The notes beneath the pieces were generated by a model, which worked only from the letters and a program-made list of their open reading frames with translations, was not told the origin of the DNA and did no database searches. Shown piece after piece: positions 31,548-40,374 of a DNA stretch of 64,000 nt. Source of the stretch: Ruegeria sp. YS9 (GTDB lineage: Bacteria; Pseudomonadota; Alphaproteobacteria; Rhodobacterales; Rhodobacteraceae); the NCBI RefSeq assembly GCF_024628725.1, contig NZ_CP102409.1:2970001-3034000 (forward strand), given 5' to 3'. How positions within the stretch are numbered: position 1 is the stretch's first letter; every line of letters starts with the position of its first letter. The position numbers were made by a program, and so were the translations under genes.

Positions 31548-31720
31548 CCGCGAACAAAAGCATGTACCGTCAGGATCTGGGCCGAAAACCGCGACAGACC
31601 ACCGAAGGGGCACCAACACGATCAATGGCACCGCTGTGGCGGATCATGTGTTTTGCCCAGAAAAGCCTGACCCTCGGAACGCAGAGGAACAGGCCGGCTG
31701 CAAAGCGGGCGTTGCGTGGC

Positions 31721-33214
31721 TCAGGCCTGTTTGTAAACCTCGGCTTCCTCTGCCACCTCTGCCGACTCAGGTGTCACTTCGACCACATCGTCCTCGTCCG
31801 CAGGCTCCATGACGTCTGGCTCTTCGGTTTGATCTTCAAGCGCTCCAACGATCAAAGGCAACATATGTACGCCTGTCGCGCTTGCGATTTCGGGTGTTTG
31901 CGGCGTTTGCCAGCTAAGCGTGTCGAAGCTGCCGCAGTTCTGGCAGACCGGTCCCCATTCAGGTTGGATATCATGGCAGTTGGTGCACACCCATTGCGGA
32001 CCACGCGGCGCATTCAGCGCCTTGGCCAACCAGCCTTGCACAACCGCGTCCGAGGCCCCCTCGCCCCGTTCGATAGCGGCCATCAACGTATAAGCGCGCG
32101 CATCGCCCTGCTTTTCGACCACATCCCCCAACGCACGGCGGGCTTCGGGGAAATCCTCGGCCACAATGTTCAATTCGGCCAGAATCAGACGCGTTTCCAA
32201 ATTCTCGGGGTGAATGCGGGTCAGCGCCGTGAACCTCTTGATACGTTGCTCGGGAGTTTCATCCGGCACGATTTCGGCAAAGGCATGGGCCAGATCCGGA
32301 TGCGGCTGAGCCTCCCATGCTTTTTTCAAAATCTTGGTCGCGGCCCGGGGTTTGCCTTTGGCGATATACGCGCGCGCTGCCATGGCGGCGGCAGGCACCA
32401 GATCAGGTGACAGGCGATTGGCTTCAATCGCGCGCTCCTGCTGTTCGACGGTCGCACCTTCGTCCAGAATGCCTTTGGCTTCGGACAAGGCCAGAACAGC
32501 ATCGCGCCGTTTGAAGACATCGCGCGGCAAATACCCGGCCTTCAACTTGGCCGTCAGGGTCGAACGCGCCCCGGCCCAATCCTGCGCCTTGGTTTGCAGG
32601 TTCAGCAGCACGTCCTGCGTTTCTTCATGACGCGGTTTGATCGCAAGGGCCTTCTCGGCCAGTTTGCGGGCCGTTTCATCATCACCTTCGGCCAGCTTCT
32701 GCTTCATGATCCCGCGTACGCCGACGAACCGGGTCGCGTTGTTGGTCACCAGTTTTTTATAAGTGTCCGATGCCTTTTTCGTGTCACCGGTCATCTCGGC
32801 GGCCTGTGCCACCAACAGATCAGTCAGCTCAGGCTTGTTCAGCAGTTTTTCGGCCTTGGTGGCTTTGGTCATCGCCACGCGCCCTTCGCCCGAGGCCAGC
32901 GCCATCAAGCCATCAGCCAGCGCCTGATATCCCTTTTGCTCGCGATTGCGGTCAAAGTACCGGGACAAGGCAGTTTCGTCACCGTTCAGGAATTTCAGCG
33001 TTGCGATCAGCAGGCTGAGCAACTTGAAAAACAGCCAGACCGCAAAAACCAACACACCCAGCGCGATCACTGACTGAAGCGGCCCCAGCGTGAATTCCGT
33101 GCCCGCGACGGTGATCTGAACCCCGCCACTGGTTTGCATCAGGAAGTGACCGCCCAGCGCCAGCAGGCCGATAATCGCAACAAAAACAAGGATCTTAAAC
33201 AGTGACCACAGCAT
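31721..33214 (-). CDS. hemY: HemY-family TPR membrane protein
   Basis: A 497-residue protein of the HemY N-terminal/TPR family associated with tetrapyrrole synthesis loci; its biochemical role is unresolved. Two membrane helices (about residues 5-26 and 45-70) are followed by TPR-like helical repeats (KAEKLLNKPELTDLL, ARKLAEKALAIKPRH, RFTALTRIHPENLETRL). A zinc-ribbon-like end (WVCTNCHDIQPEWGPVCQNC) precedes an acidic tail. It starts 10 bp after the Mic60 stop, in a hemD-Mic60-hemY operon conserved in alphaproteobacteria. It ends next to the island, convergent with the 676-residue protein. Confidence 0.9.
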   Translation of the reverse strand: MLWSLFKILVFVAIIGLLALGGHFLMQTSGGVQITVAGTEFTLGPLQSVIALGVLVFAVWLFFKLLSLLIATLKFLNGDETALSRYFDRNREQKGYQALADGLMALASGEGRVAMTKATKAEKLLNKPELTDLLVAQAAEMTGDTKKASDTYKKLVTNNATRFVGVRGIMKQKLAEGDDETARKLAEKALAIKPRHEETQDVLLNLQTKAQDWAGARSTLTAKLKAGYLPRDVFKRRDAVLALSEAKGILDEGATVEQQERAIEANRLSPDLVPAAAMAARAYIAKGKPRAATKILKKAWEAQPHPDLAHAFAEIVPDETPEQRIKRFTALTRIHPENLETRLILAELNIVAEDFPEARRALGDVVEKQGDARAYTLMAAIERGEGASDAVVQGWLAKALNAPRGPQWVCTNCHDIQPEWGPVCQNCGSFDTLSWQTPQTPEIASATGVHMLPLIVGALEDQTEEPDVMEPADEDDVVEVTPESAEVAEEAEVYKQA

Positions 33215-33224
33215 GGCAGGTCCT

Positions 33225-34583
33225 TCAGTTCGAGTTCAGGCTGGAAGCCAGTGTATTCGCCGCATCGACGGCGGCGACCCGTGTTTGGGCCGCCTGTTCC
33301 CAATCGGCCATTGCAGCCCGGGCCGCCTCGGGAAGTGATTTCAGTTCGCTCAAGGCTTTGGCCAGGTCTCCGTCCGCAAGCGCAGCCTGCGCACGAGACA
33401 GGACGGCATCTGGCCCATCCCCTTCCTGGGGCGTGACCGAGCGCGCGCCCGTTTGACGTTGCAGGAATGCGATCAGGCCAGTGTCCTTGTCGGCTTCACG
33501 GGCTTCGGCCAGCGCGGTTCGGGCCGCAGGCGCGAAACTGTCGCGCAGAGAAGAGAGTGTTTCAACGCCCTTCTCAGCCGGCCCGGACAGGGCATCCGGC
33601 ACATCCACACCGCCTGCTTTCAGTTCTGCAACCAGATCGGAATAGGGCTGACCCGCATCCAGTTGCCCATGCAAGCGGGACAGAACGGCGGCATTGGCCG
33701 CGGCCTGCGCGTCGGCTGATGCTTTTGCCTCCAGCGCCTGGGCGTCGGAAACCATTTTTTCAACCTCGGCCCGTTGCGAGGCCAGCGAGTCCTGAAGCTT
33801 CTTCAGCTCAGCTTCGAAGGCGGCCATGGATTCGGGCGACACGTTGGATTCGATCGGGGTTTTCTCAAGCGTCGCGATGCGCTCTGACAATGGTCCGATC
33901 TGGCCTGACAGCGTTTCCACAGTGGATTTGATCGCACTCAGGTCACTTTCCACGGGTGCCAGTTTGTCGGAAAGCGCATTGACCTGATCCGTCAAACCGG
34001 CAACATCCGGACTGTTTGCAAGCTCTTGCGACAGCTTGGCAATCTGGTCGGATTGGTCTGCCAGTTTGGATTCCAACGCCGCCAAGGTATCCGAACTGTC
34101 CGAGCCCGTTGACAACAGCCCGCCATTGCCCAGCGCAAACCCGACAGCGGCTGCAATGGCACCGCCCAGCAAAGCGGGAACAAATCCGCCACGCTTTTCA
34201 ACAACACGCTCGACCACTTTTTCTTCGACCGGGGCAGTATCTTCAGTCAACGCTTCGGCTTCGGCTTCGGCTTCGGCTTCGGCTTCGGCTTCGGCTTCGG
34301 CTTCGGCTTCGGCTTCGGCTTCGGCTTCGGCTTCGGCTTCGGCTTCGGCTTCGGCTTCGGCTTCGGCTTCGGCTTCGGCTTCGGCTTCGGCTTCGGCTTC
34401 GGCTTCGGCTTCGGCTTCGGCTTCGGCTTCGGCTTCGGCTTCGGCTTCGGCTTCGGAAAGTTCTTCTTCTACGGTCTCAGTCGGGTCAACAGTCGCATCG
34501 TCCTGTTGCAGTTCGGGTTCGACGGCGTCATCTGCCTTGGGGGTCTCCACCGGCTTTTCTTCGGACTTTTTCTTACCAGCCAC
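33225..34583 (-). CDS. Mic60/mitofilin-like inner-membrane protein
   Basis: A 452-residue alphaproteobacterial relative of mitochondrial Mic60, which shapes inner-membrane invaginations. An acidic cytoplasmic N-terminus includes 34 consecutive Glu-Ala dipeptides (residues 44-111). One membrane helix follows (GGFVPALLGGAIAAAVGFAL, about 130-150), then a long periplasmic coiled coil rich in LSQEL/LTDQVNALSDKL heptads and a mitofilin-like C-terminal domain (SELKSLPEAARAAMADWEQ). The gene order hemD-Mic60-hemY supports the call. The Glu-Ala tract is encoded by perfect tandem hexamers, so its length may differ between strains. Confidence 0.87.
   Translation of the reverse strand: MAGKKKSEEKPVETPKADDAVEPELQQDDATVDPTETVEEELSEAEAEAEAEAEAEAEAEAEAEAEAEAEAEAEAEAEAEAEAEAEAEAEAEAEAEAEAEAEAEAEAEAEALTEDTAPVEEKVVERVVEKRGGFVPALLGGAIAAAVGFALGNGGLLSTGSDSSDTLAALESKLADQSDQIAKLSQELANSPDVAGLTDQVNALSDKLAPVESDLSAIKSTVETLSGQIGPLSERIATLEKTPIESNVSPESMAAFEAELKKLQDSLASQRAEVEKMVSDAQALEAKASADAQAAANAAVLSRLHGQLDAGQPYSDLVAELKAGGVDVPDALSGPAEKGVETLSSLRDSFAPAARTALAEAREADKDTGLIAFLQRQTGARSVTPQEGDGPDAVLSRAQAALADGDLAKALSELKSLPEAARAAMADWEQAAQTRVAAVDAANTLASSLNSN
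34252..34456. repeat. Perfect hexanucleotide tandem repeat (GCTTCG, 34 copies)
   Basis: 205 bp of uninterrupted GCTTCG units inside the Mic60 gene, read on the minus strand as alternating Glu (GAA) and Ala (GCC) codons. Because the unit is two codons, copy-number change keeps the frame. The absence of even silent substitutions suggests recent expansion or frequent slippage. Confidence 0.97.
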
Positions 34584-34637
34584 CGCAATATTCCCCTTAT
34601 CGAATCCAAATTCAGATGAATAACAGCCCTGGTTAAG

Positions 34638-35363
34638 TTAATCGGGGACCGCGCCACCCTCAACCCGCAACGCATGTTTCACAAGCTTTTTGACAGCCTT
34701 ACGCATTTTCTTTGGTGTCGGCTTCTTTGCGATCTTCAGGCGCGCATAGTCCAATGAATAAAGGGGATCCGCCGTAGCCTGACTAATTGCGGCCAACCAC
34801 AAAGGCGCGGATCCGGTCCAAAAATCGGCAAAATGTCGCGCCGTTCTTGGCGAAAAAAGCGGTGCGATCACCGGCGAATCCAGATCTGCCACCCGGGTCG
34901 CTTCGGATGTTAGCGGCAACAGCAATTGCTGGTAGACCGGCAGTTCCCGCACCGTCAGGCCGGATTCGGTCAGTCGACCGGCAACATTGCCGCGCGTGTT
35001 CTCACCCCTCAAATGCAACAGCGGGCTTTTGGGCCTCCGCTTGAGCAGATGTCCCACCAGTTCTTCCGCCGTGGCCCCGACCATTTCGGCCTGCCAGCCG
35101 CAACCTTTTGCGGTACTGGTCGTTGTCGGTCCGACGCAGAAAGCGGGCAGGTTGCGGTCCACACCTTTCAAGACCGCCGCGTTCACCGCATTGGCCGATG
35201 TGAAAATCAATCCCTGCACACCCTCGGTCTCAACGGCAACCGGCAAAGGTCGGATTTCCATGATCGGGGAATAGATGACCTGAACCCGAGTTCTGGTGCG
35301 GGTCGGCAACTGCGCAACGAACCTTTCAGAGGCGGCGCGCGGGCGGGTCATCAACAAATACAA
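34638..35363 (-). CDS. hemD: Uroporphyrinogen-III synthase
   Basis: Cyclises hydroxymethylbilane to uroporphyrinogen III in haem and bacteriochlorophyll/cobalamin synthesis. The 241-residue two-lobed fold is indicated by [17 protein letters not shown] at the start, [13 protein letters not shown] (phosphate-contact-like segment), [16 protein letters not shown] and the [16 protein letters not shown] motif. Sequence identity in this family is low, so context matters: it heads the hemD-Mic60-hemY operon and diverges from tsaD. hemC, often just upstream, is absent here. A basic C-terminal extension ([16 protein letters not shown]) is unusual. Confidence 0.88.
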   Translation of the reverse strand: MYLLMTRPRAASERFVAQLPTRTRTRVQVIYSPIMEIRPLPVAVETEGVQGLIFTSANAVNAAVLKGVDRNLPAFCVGPTTTSTAKGCGWQAEMVGATAEELVGHLLKRRPKSPLLHLRGENTRGNVAGRLTESGLTVRELPVYQQLLLPLTSEATRVADLDSPVIAPLFSPRTARHFADFWTGSAPLWLAAISQATADPLYSLDYARLKIAKKPTPKKMRKAVKKLVKHALRVEGGAVPD

Positions 35364-35449
35364 CGTGCGGCCCCTTGGCCCTTCAGGATTGTTTGCATCC
35401 GCGCAGGGTGATACCCCGCCGTAGGATCATGATGCAACGGATCAGGGTG

Positions 35450-36547
35450 ATGGTGCAAACACTTACCGTACTGGGATTGGAAAGCAGCTGTGACGATACG
35501 GCCGCAGCCATCGTGCGCCAAACGACGGGCGCCGAAGCCGAAATCCTGTCATCCGTGGTACATGGCCAAACCGAACTGCACAGTCCTTTTGGCGGCGTCG
35601 TGCCCGAGATCGCAGCCCGGGCGCATGCGGAAAAGCTGGATGTCTGCGTTCTGCAAGCACTGGAAGCCGCGGGGCTTTCCCTGAAAGACATGGACGCCAT
35701 TGCCGTCACCGCCGGGCCGGGTCTGATCGGAGGGGTCATGTCCGGCGTGATGTGCGCCAAGGGGATCAGCGCGGCAACCGGTCTGCCGCTGGTGGGTGTC
35801 AATCACCTTGCCGGTCATGCGCTGACACCGCGACTGACGGACAACATTGCCTTCCCCTACCTGATGCTTCTGGTGTCGGGCGGCCACTGCCAATTCCTGA
35901 TCGCCCACGGGCCCGAACATTTTACCCGCCTTGGCGGCACCATCGACGATGCGCCGGGCGAGGCCTTCGACAAAACCGCCCGCCTGCTGGGCTTGCCGCA
36001 ACCTGGTGGCCCTTCCGTCGAAGCCGAGGCGCGCGCCGGTGATCCCAAACGATTCCGGTTTCCAAGGCCGCTTCTGGACCGGCCCGGTTGCGATCTGTCC
36101 TTTTCGGGATTGAAAACGGCTTTGATGCGGATGCGCGACCAGATCGTGAACGAAAAGGGTGGTTTGACGCGCCAGGATCGCGCAGATCTGTGCGCTGGAT
36201 TCCAGCAGGCGATTGTGGACACATTGGCCGAAAAGACCCGACGCGCAATCGATCTGTATCTGGAAAACTCTCCGTCTGAACCCGTGATTGCCGTTGCCGG
36301 AGGGGTTGCCGCCAACTCGGCCATTCGGTCTGAATTAGAGTCTGTTTGTGCTGAAAAAGACACCAGGTTCACCGCCCCCCCGTTGGCGCTGTGCACGGAT
36401 AATGCTGCGATGATTGCCTATGCTGGCCTGGAACGCTTTCGTACCGGCGCACGGGACGGGCTGGATCTGACCGCCCGCCCTCGCTGGCCTCTGGATCAGC
36501 ACAGCCCGGCCATGCTGGGCGGCGGCAAGAAAGGGGCCAAGGCATGA
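35450..36547 (+). CDS. tsaD: tRNA N6-threonylcarbamoyladenosine transferase
   Basis: Transfers the threonylcarbamoyl group to A37 of ANN-decoding tRNAs. Of 365 residues, the ASKHA-fold start [16 protein letters not shown], the metal-binding H119-x3-H123 (NHLAGH) and [10 protein letters not shown] and FSGLKTAL motifs are all present. The frame is open 75 bp further upstream; I use the ATG at 35450 because the family starts a few residues before [17 protein letters not shown] precedes it. It overlaps gpsA by 4 bp. Another t6A enzyme, tsaE, lies at 49414. Confidence 0.95.
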   Translation: MVQTLTVLGLESSCDDTAAAIVRQTTGAEAEILSSVVHGQTELHSPFGGVVPEIAARAHAEKLDVCVLQALEAAGLSLKDMDAIAVTAGPGLIGGVMSGVMCAKGISAATGLPLVGVNHLAGHALTPRLTDNIAFPYLMLLVSGGHCQFLIAHGPEHFTRLGGTIDDAPGEAFDKTARLLGLPQPGGPSVEAEARAGDPKRFRFPRPLLDRPGCDLSFSGLKTALMRMRDQIVNEKGGLTRQDRADLCAGFQQAIVDTLAEKTRRAIDLYLENSPSEPVIAVAGGVAANSAIRSELESVCAEKDTRFTAPPLALCTDNAAMIAYAGLERFRTGARDGLDLTARPRWPLDQHSPAMLGGGKKGAKA

Positions 36548-37506
36548 GCGTATCCGTTCTGGGATCCGGTGCGTTTGGTACTGCTCTGGCAATCTCGCTG
36601 GCAGGCAACGGGCCGGTGACACTGTGGTCAAGAAACGCCGATCAGGCGAAGCAGATGCGCGCGGCGCGCGAAAACGCAACCCGGCTGCCCAACATCGCCC
36701 TACCCGCGGACATCACCGTGACCGCGGACATCGCCGAGGCGCTGAGGGCTGACACGCTCTTGTTGGCTGTGCCAATGCAGAAATTGCGCAGCGCTTTGCA
36801 GGATCACGCCCCGGTCCTGCGTGGCAAGACTCTGGTGGCCTGCTGCAAGGGAATTGAACTGACCTCGGGGCTTGGACCTGTCGCGGTCATCAAAGAGGTT
36901 GTCCCGGATGCCCGCATCGCGTTGCTGACCGGGCCCAGTTTTGCAGATGACATTGCACACGGCCTGCCCACCGCGTTGACGCTGGCTTGCGAGGATACGG
37001 AACTTGGCAAGGCGCTTCAGGCCGAACTGACGACGGCGAACCTGCGCCTCTATCGCACCACAGACACGGTCGGCGCCGAACTTGGCGGCGCGCTGAAGAA
37101 TGTCATGGCCATTGGCTGCGGCGCCGTCATCGGTGCAGGTCTTGGAGACAGCGCCCGGGCGGCCTTGATGACCCGCGGGTTTGCCGAGATGCAACGCTTT
37201 GCCGCGATGCGCGGCGCGCGTCCCGACACCCTGATGGGTTTGTCCGGGCTAGGAGATCTTGTGCTGACCTGCTCGTCCGAACTGTCCCGAAACTATCGTT
37301 TTGGCCTGAGTTTGGGTCTGAATCAGCCCTTCGACAGTCAAACGACGGTCGAAGGCGTCGCCACCGCCCGCGCCATGTCGGACATAGCCGCCAAGGAAGG
37401 GCTGGATATGCCCATCAGCACCACGGTGGCGGACCTGAGCCATGGCGCCTACAGTGTCACCGAGGCCATTCAAAACCTGCTCAATCGACCCCTCAAGGAG
37501 GAATAA
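36544..37506 (+). CDS. gpsA: Glycerol-3-phosphate dehydrogenase (NAD(P)+)
   Basis: Reduces dihydroxyacetone phosphate to sn-glycerol 3-phosphate for phospholipid synthesis. In 320 residues are the N-terminal Rossmann loop [16 protein letters not shown], the [18 protein letters not shown] segment, the catalytic lysine in [17 protein letters not shown], and the [19 protein letters not shown] motif. Its ATG lies inside the tsaD stop (ATGA overlap), and the YciI gene follows at once with its own AAGGAGG. Confidence 0.96.
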   Translation: MSVSVLGSGAFGTALAISLAGNGPVTLWSRNADQAKQMRAARENATRLPNIALPADITVTADIAEALRADTLLLAVPMQKLRSALQDHAPVLRGKTLVACCKGIELTSGLGPVAVIKEVVPDARIALLTGPSFADDIAHGLPTALTLACEDTELGKALQAELTTANLRLYRTTDTVGAELGGALKNVMAIGCGAVIGAGLGDSARAALMTRGFAEMQRFAAMRGARPDTLMGLSGLGDLVLTCSSELSRNYRFGLSLGLNQPFDSQTTVEGVATARAMSDIAAKEGLDMPISTTVADLSHGAYSVTEAIQNLLNRPLKEE

Positions 37507-37507
37507 C

Positions 37508-37777
37508 ATGCTGATCGCCCTCATCGCTCGTGACAAACCCGGCGCGTTGCAAACCCGATTGGACAACCGCTCGGCCCACCTGGCTTATATCGAAGAAACC
37601 GGCGTCGTGTCACAGGCCGGACCACTGCTGGACGGCGATTCCATGATCGGCTCTTTGATAATCCTCGATGTGGAAGACCTGGTCGCAGCACAGTCATGGG
37701 CCGATGGCGACCCCTACGCGAAGGCTGGATTGTTCCAATCGGTTGAACTGATCGCTTGGAAAAAGGTGGTCGGTTGA
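37508..37777 (+). CDS. YciI-family protein
   Basis: An 89-residue ferredoxin-like alpha/beta protein. The family's conserved features are visible: LIALIARDKPGALQTRLDNR, SAHLAYIEE with the conserved His, AGPLLD, and DPYAKAGLF with the conserved Asp. Members are small dimers of uncertain activity. A strong AAGGAGG precedes the ATG at 37508, and the stop overlaps the EVE-domain gene start (TGATG), making it part of the tsaD-gpsA run. Confidence 0.9.
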   Translation: MLIALIARDKPGALQTRLDNRSAHLAYIEETGVVSQAGPLLDGDSMIGSLIILDVEDLVAAQSWADGDPYAKAGLFQSVELIAWKKVVG

Positions 37778-38199
37778 TGGCCTATTGGTTGTTCAAATCG
37801 GAACCGTCGACCTGGAGTTGGGATCAGCAAGTCGCGAAAGGTGATGCGGGCGAGGAATGGGACGGCGTTCGCAATTATCAGGCGCGCAATTTCATGCGTC
37901 AGATGAAGGTTGGGGACCGGGGGTTCTTCTACCATTCGCAAAAGGACAAATCCGTTGTGGGCATTATCGAGGTCTGCGCCGAGGCCCACCCCGACAGCAC
38001 CACCGATGACGAACGCTGGGAGTGCGTGGACATCAAGGCCGTGCGGCCTTTTTCCAAACCCGTAGTGCTGGATCAGATCAAGGCGGACGAGCGTCTGGCC
38101 AATATGGTGCTGGTGAAGAACTCTCGCTTATCGGTGCAACCCGTGACCGAGGATGAATGGCGGATAATTTGCATGCTGGGTGAAACGCAGCCTGACTGA
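37777..38199 (+). CDS. EVE-domain protein
   Basis: A 140-residue single EVE domain, the PUA-like fold that binds modified bases in nucleic acids (thymocyte nuclear protein 1 type). Typical blocks are YWLFKSEPSTWSWDQ, WDGVRNYQARNFMR, GDRGFFYHSQKDKSVVGI and the C-terminal LVKNSRLSVQPVTEDEW. It closes the tsaD-gpsA-YciI-EVE transcript. EVE proteins are sometimes linked to defence, but this one sits in a core operon and is widespread in proteobacteria. Confidence 0.93.
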   Translation: MAYWLFKSEPSTWSWDQQVAKGDAGEEWDGVRNYQARNFMRQMKVGDRGFFYHSQKDKSVVGIIEVCAEAHPDSTTDDERWECVDIKAVRPFSKPVVLDQIKADERLANMVLVKNSRLSVQPVTEDEWRIICMLGETQPD

Positions 38200-38359
38200 A
38201 TGGGAACATGTCGTCAGGTGCAGAACTTCTCAAACACCTGGCAAGATGGTATCTTTCCTTGGGCTTTGCCGAGTGGGGGCTTGTCGATCGCTTATCCTGC
38301 AATCGCGCGCACTTGGCAGTGTCCGAATAAAGTTCGGTCTTTCTTGAAAGCATGGACCC

Positions 38360-39673
38360 ATGTCTGACGAAGAAGGCGGCAATGGGGTATTCGAAGACGC
38401 CGTTGCTGCGAAGAATTCAAATAACTGGGAAGCGCGCCTGAAAGAGGCGCGCGAAAAGCGTGCCAGAGTGCTCAGCGGGGCGCAGGGTGAAGCGCAGGAA
38501 AAACCCGCCCTGAAACCTTCCGAGACAGAGCATCTGTCCCGGCCCGACGAAACCAAAATCGAAGAGATCGTATCAGACCGGGTCCGTTCCCTGCATTTGG
38601 AAGAACCAAAAAACAGGAATAAACCCTTAGTTAGAGCAGGTATTATTCTGGCCGCTTTGGTTTGCGGCGCGGTGCTGCAATGGGGTGTCACCAATATTGC
38701 CGGAATTTGGCGCTCTACCAGTGGAACGCCCCCACCCAGCCTGGATGCGGCTACGGAAACTTTGCCTGAAATCGAGGAACTGCTTTCAGACAGAGCGTCC
38801 ATTGTCAGAATTGATGAGCCACTGGCCCCACGAGACACACAAGCAGCAGAAGAACCCACCGATCCAGCGTCTTCGCAGGGCGCACCCGTTTCCACCCCTC
38901 CGATCATCGAAGAGCCCGAGGATGCGATAACAGGCGCATCTCGCGACCAGAGCGTCTCGGTTGAGGCGATTGTGACGTCACCGGTTCCTGCTGAAGACAT
39001 TTCGAATGCGGATGGCCAAGGCGAGTTGGAACCAGGATCCCCATCCCCAGGCCCGGAACCGGCCTTGTCTTTGTCTCCGCCAGCCATATTCATTCCGCCA
39101 CAGCTCGAGCCCATCTTGGCCACCGCTTCTTCAGCGGATGTTCAAACCTTGTATCCAGCTTCTGCGGAACCTCCGTGGCGCTACTCCAACCGGTCGAACA
39201 AAGACAACTTTTCGCAGGTATCCTTGATGATTTTGGACCCTGCCCTGCAAGAGATCACATTATCTGCGGCCCCGTCTTATGCAGAGGTAAAACCGCTTTC
39301 GCCCGCTCAATCCCCCATTGATCTGGAAGTTTCGCTTTTTGTCCCGTCGAGAGTGTCACAAGAAGCCAGTAGCCGGGCTTACGAATTGCTTACACAGGGC
39401 CGTGCGACAGTTGTATCAACAGACCGCGTGGGTTTCCGCGTCCGAGAAACACAGGTTCGATTCTATCATCCAAGCGACGCTGAAAACGCGGCGCTGGCGG
39501 CTGATGCTCTTGACGGTGTTCTGAGGGACTTCACGAATTCAGGCAACAAAACCCGCCCGGGACGGATAGAGGTTTATCTGGCAGGCAGCGGCGGTGCTTC
39601 GCAAGGGGGATCGGACCCAAGGCCCACCGAATTCGACAATTTCATTGCGCGCATTCTTGACGAACTCAGATGA
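38360..39673 (+). CDS. Single-pass membrane protein of unknown function
   Basis: 437 residues. A charged cytoplasmic N-terminus with helical, coiled-coil-like stretches (NWEARLKEAREKRARVL) precedes one membrane helix (about residues 93-115, AGIILAALVCGAVLQWGV). A long Pro/Glu/Ser-rich linker (about 120-270) follows. A folded C-terminal domain of about 150 residues ends in RVGFRVRETQVRFYHPSDA and RIEVYLAG, resembling LytR C-terminal-type domains in layout; this likeness is tentative. It stands alone with a 160-bp leader. The linker-plus-terminal-domain architecture suggests an envelope-spanning role. Confidence 0.75.
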   Translation: MSDEEGGNGVFEDAVAAKNSNNWEARLKEAREKRARVLSGAQGEAQEKPALKPSETEHLSRPDETKIEEIVSDRVRSLHLEEPKNRNKPLVRAGIILAALVCGAVLQWGVTNIAGIWRSTSGTPPPSLDAATETLPEIEELLSDRASIVRIDEPLAPRDTQAAEEPTDPASSQGAPVSTPPIIEEPEDAITGASRDQSVSVEAIVTSPVPAEDISNADGQGELEPGSPSPGPEPALSLSPPAIFIPPQLEPILATASSADVQTLYPASAEPPWRYSNRSNKDNFSQVSLMILDPALQEITLSAAPSYAEVKPLSPAQSPIDLEVSLFVPSRVSQEASSRAYELLTQGRATVVSTDRVGFRVRETQVRFYHPSDAENAALAADALDGVLRDFTNSGNKTRPGRIEVYLAGSGGASQGGSDPRPTEFDNFIARILDELR

Positions 39674-39679
39674 GAAACG

Positions 39680-39711
39680 AGGGAAGGCTCTGACGATACA
39701 GAACCTTCCCT
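39680..39711 (+). other. Hairpin downstream of the 437-residue protein gene
   Basis: AGGGAAGG pairs with CCTTCCCT, with inner TCTG/CAGA pairing. It starts 7 bp after the stop codon at 39673, where a terminator would be, but is followed by ACCCCC rather than a T run. Confidence 0.5.
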
Positions 39712-39847
39712 ACCCCCGCGTGCTCCCTACTCACCACACGCGTATGGAAATATCTGGTTCTGACCGTCCTGGTCACAGGTTGAACTTAGCGCAGCCGCAC
39801 CCCTGGTTTCAAATGCCAAGTCTTTAAATTGAAACTCAAATTAAGTA

Positions 39848-39871
39848 CGCCCGCCAAAATCTCGGCGGGCG
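39848..39871 (-). terminator. Probable terminator of the DUF2853 gene
   Basis: On the minus strand CGCCCGCC pairs with GGCGGGCG around GAGATTTT, followed by TACTTAATTT. The stem begins 20 bp after the DUF2853 stop. The T tract is interrupted. Confidence 0.65.
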
Positions 39872-39891
39872 CTTGGTGAATTTCGACCGGG

Positions 39892-40233
39892 TCAGCTGTA
39901 AACGGATTCTTTTCCGAAATGCTTGGTCAAAATATAATAGACAACGGCACGGTACTTGTTGCGCTCGGACATGCCATAGGTTTCCATGGCTTTGTTGATC
40001 CCTTCCATCAGCTCGGGGCCATCTGCCAGACCCAGCTTTTTGATCAGGAAGTTGTTCTTGACGGTTTCCAGTTCCGAGTCCTGGCTGGCCGCGACAGTTG
40101 CCGCATCTGCGTCATAGATCGCCGGACCACAACCGATGGTGACCTTGGTCAAAAGGTCCATATCGGGGTCCATGCCGCATTTGGTTTTCAGGTCTTCTGC
40201 GTATTTGGCGATCAGATCGTCGCGCTTGCCCAT
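39892..40233 (-). CDS. DUF2853 family protein
   Basis: A 113-residue soluble, mostly helical protein of no known function. The family-typical blocks are present: KRDDLIAKYAEDLKTKCG, DLLTKVTIGCGPAIY, ELETVKNNFLIKKLGL and RNKYRAVVYYILTKHFGK. Members are common in Rhodobacterales. AGGAGACTAG-type purine-rich sequence precedes the start. It lies 141 bp downstream of the extensin-like gene on the same strand and has its own terminator, so independent expression is possible. Confidence 0.88.
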   Translation of the reverse strand: MGKRDDLIAKYAEDLKTKCGMDPDMDLLTKVTIGCGPAIYDADAATVAASQDSELETVKNNFLIKKLGLADGPELMEGINKAMETYGMSERNKYRAVVYYILTKHFGKESVYS

Positions 40234-40374
40234 ATCCTAGTCTCCTTGATCCGTTTACCCGGCACCTTTTACCGATGATCAAAAGACTAGCCGCGTCCAG
40301 TGCTTTTCCAAAAGGAAAAAAAACCGCGATTTCTCCCCCTTGGTCGCAGCCAGCAAGTTTCTTTCCGAAAAATT

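Noticed and set aside
31608..31615. GGGCACCA as a possible right attachment site matching the tRNA-Leu 3' end
   Set aside because: It is well placed between the island and hemY, but only 8 bp match and the flanks differ. A match this short can occur by chance, so the right boundary stays undefined.
34016..34636. Plus-strand frames encoding long Leu-Arg or Ser-Ala repeats
   Set aside because: They are the other-strand readings of the hexamer repeat in the Mic60 gene, not independent genes.
37777..38199. EVE-domain gene as a defence component
   Set aside because: EVE domains occur in some defence systems, but this gene is the end of a core tsaD-gpsA operon far from the island.
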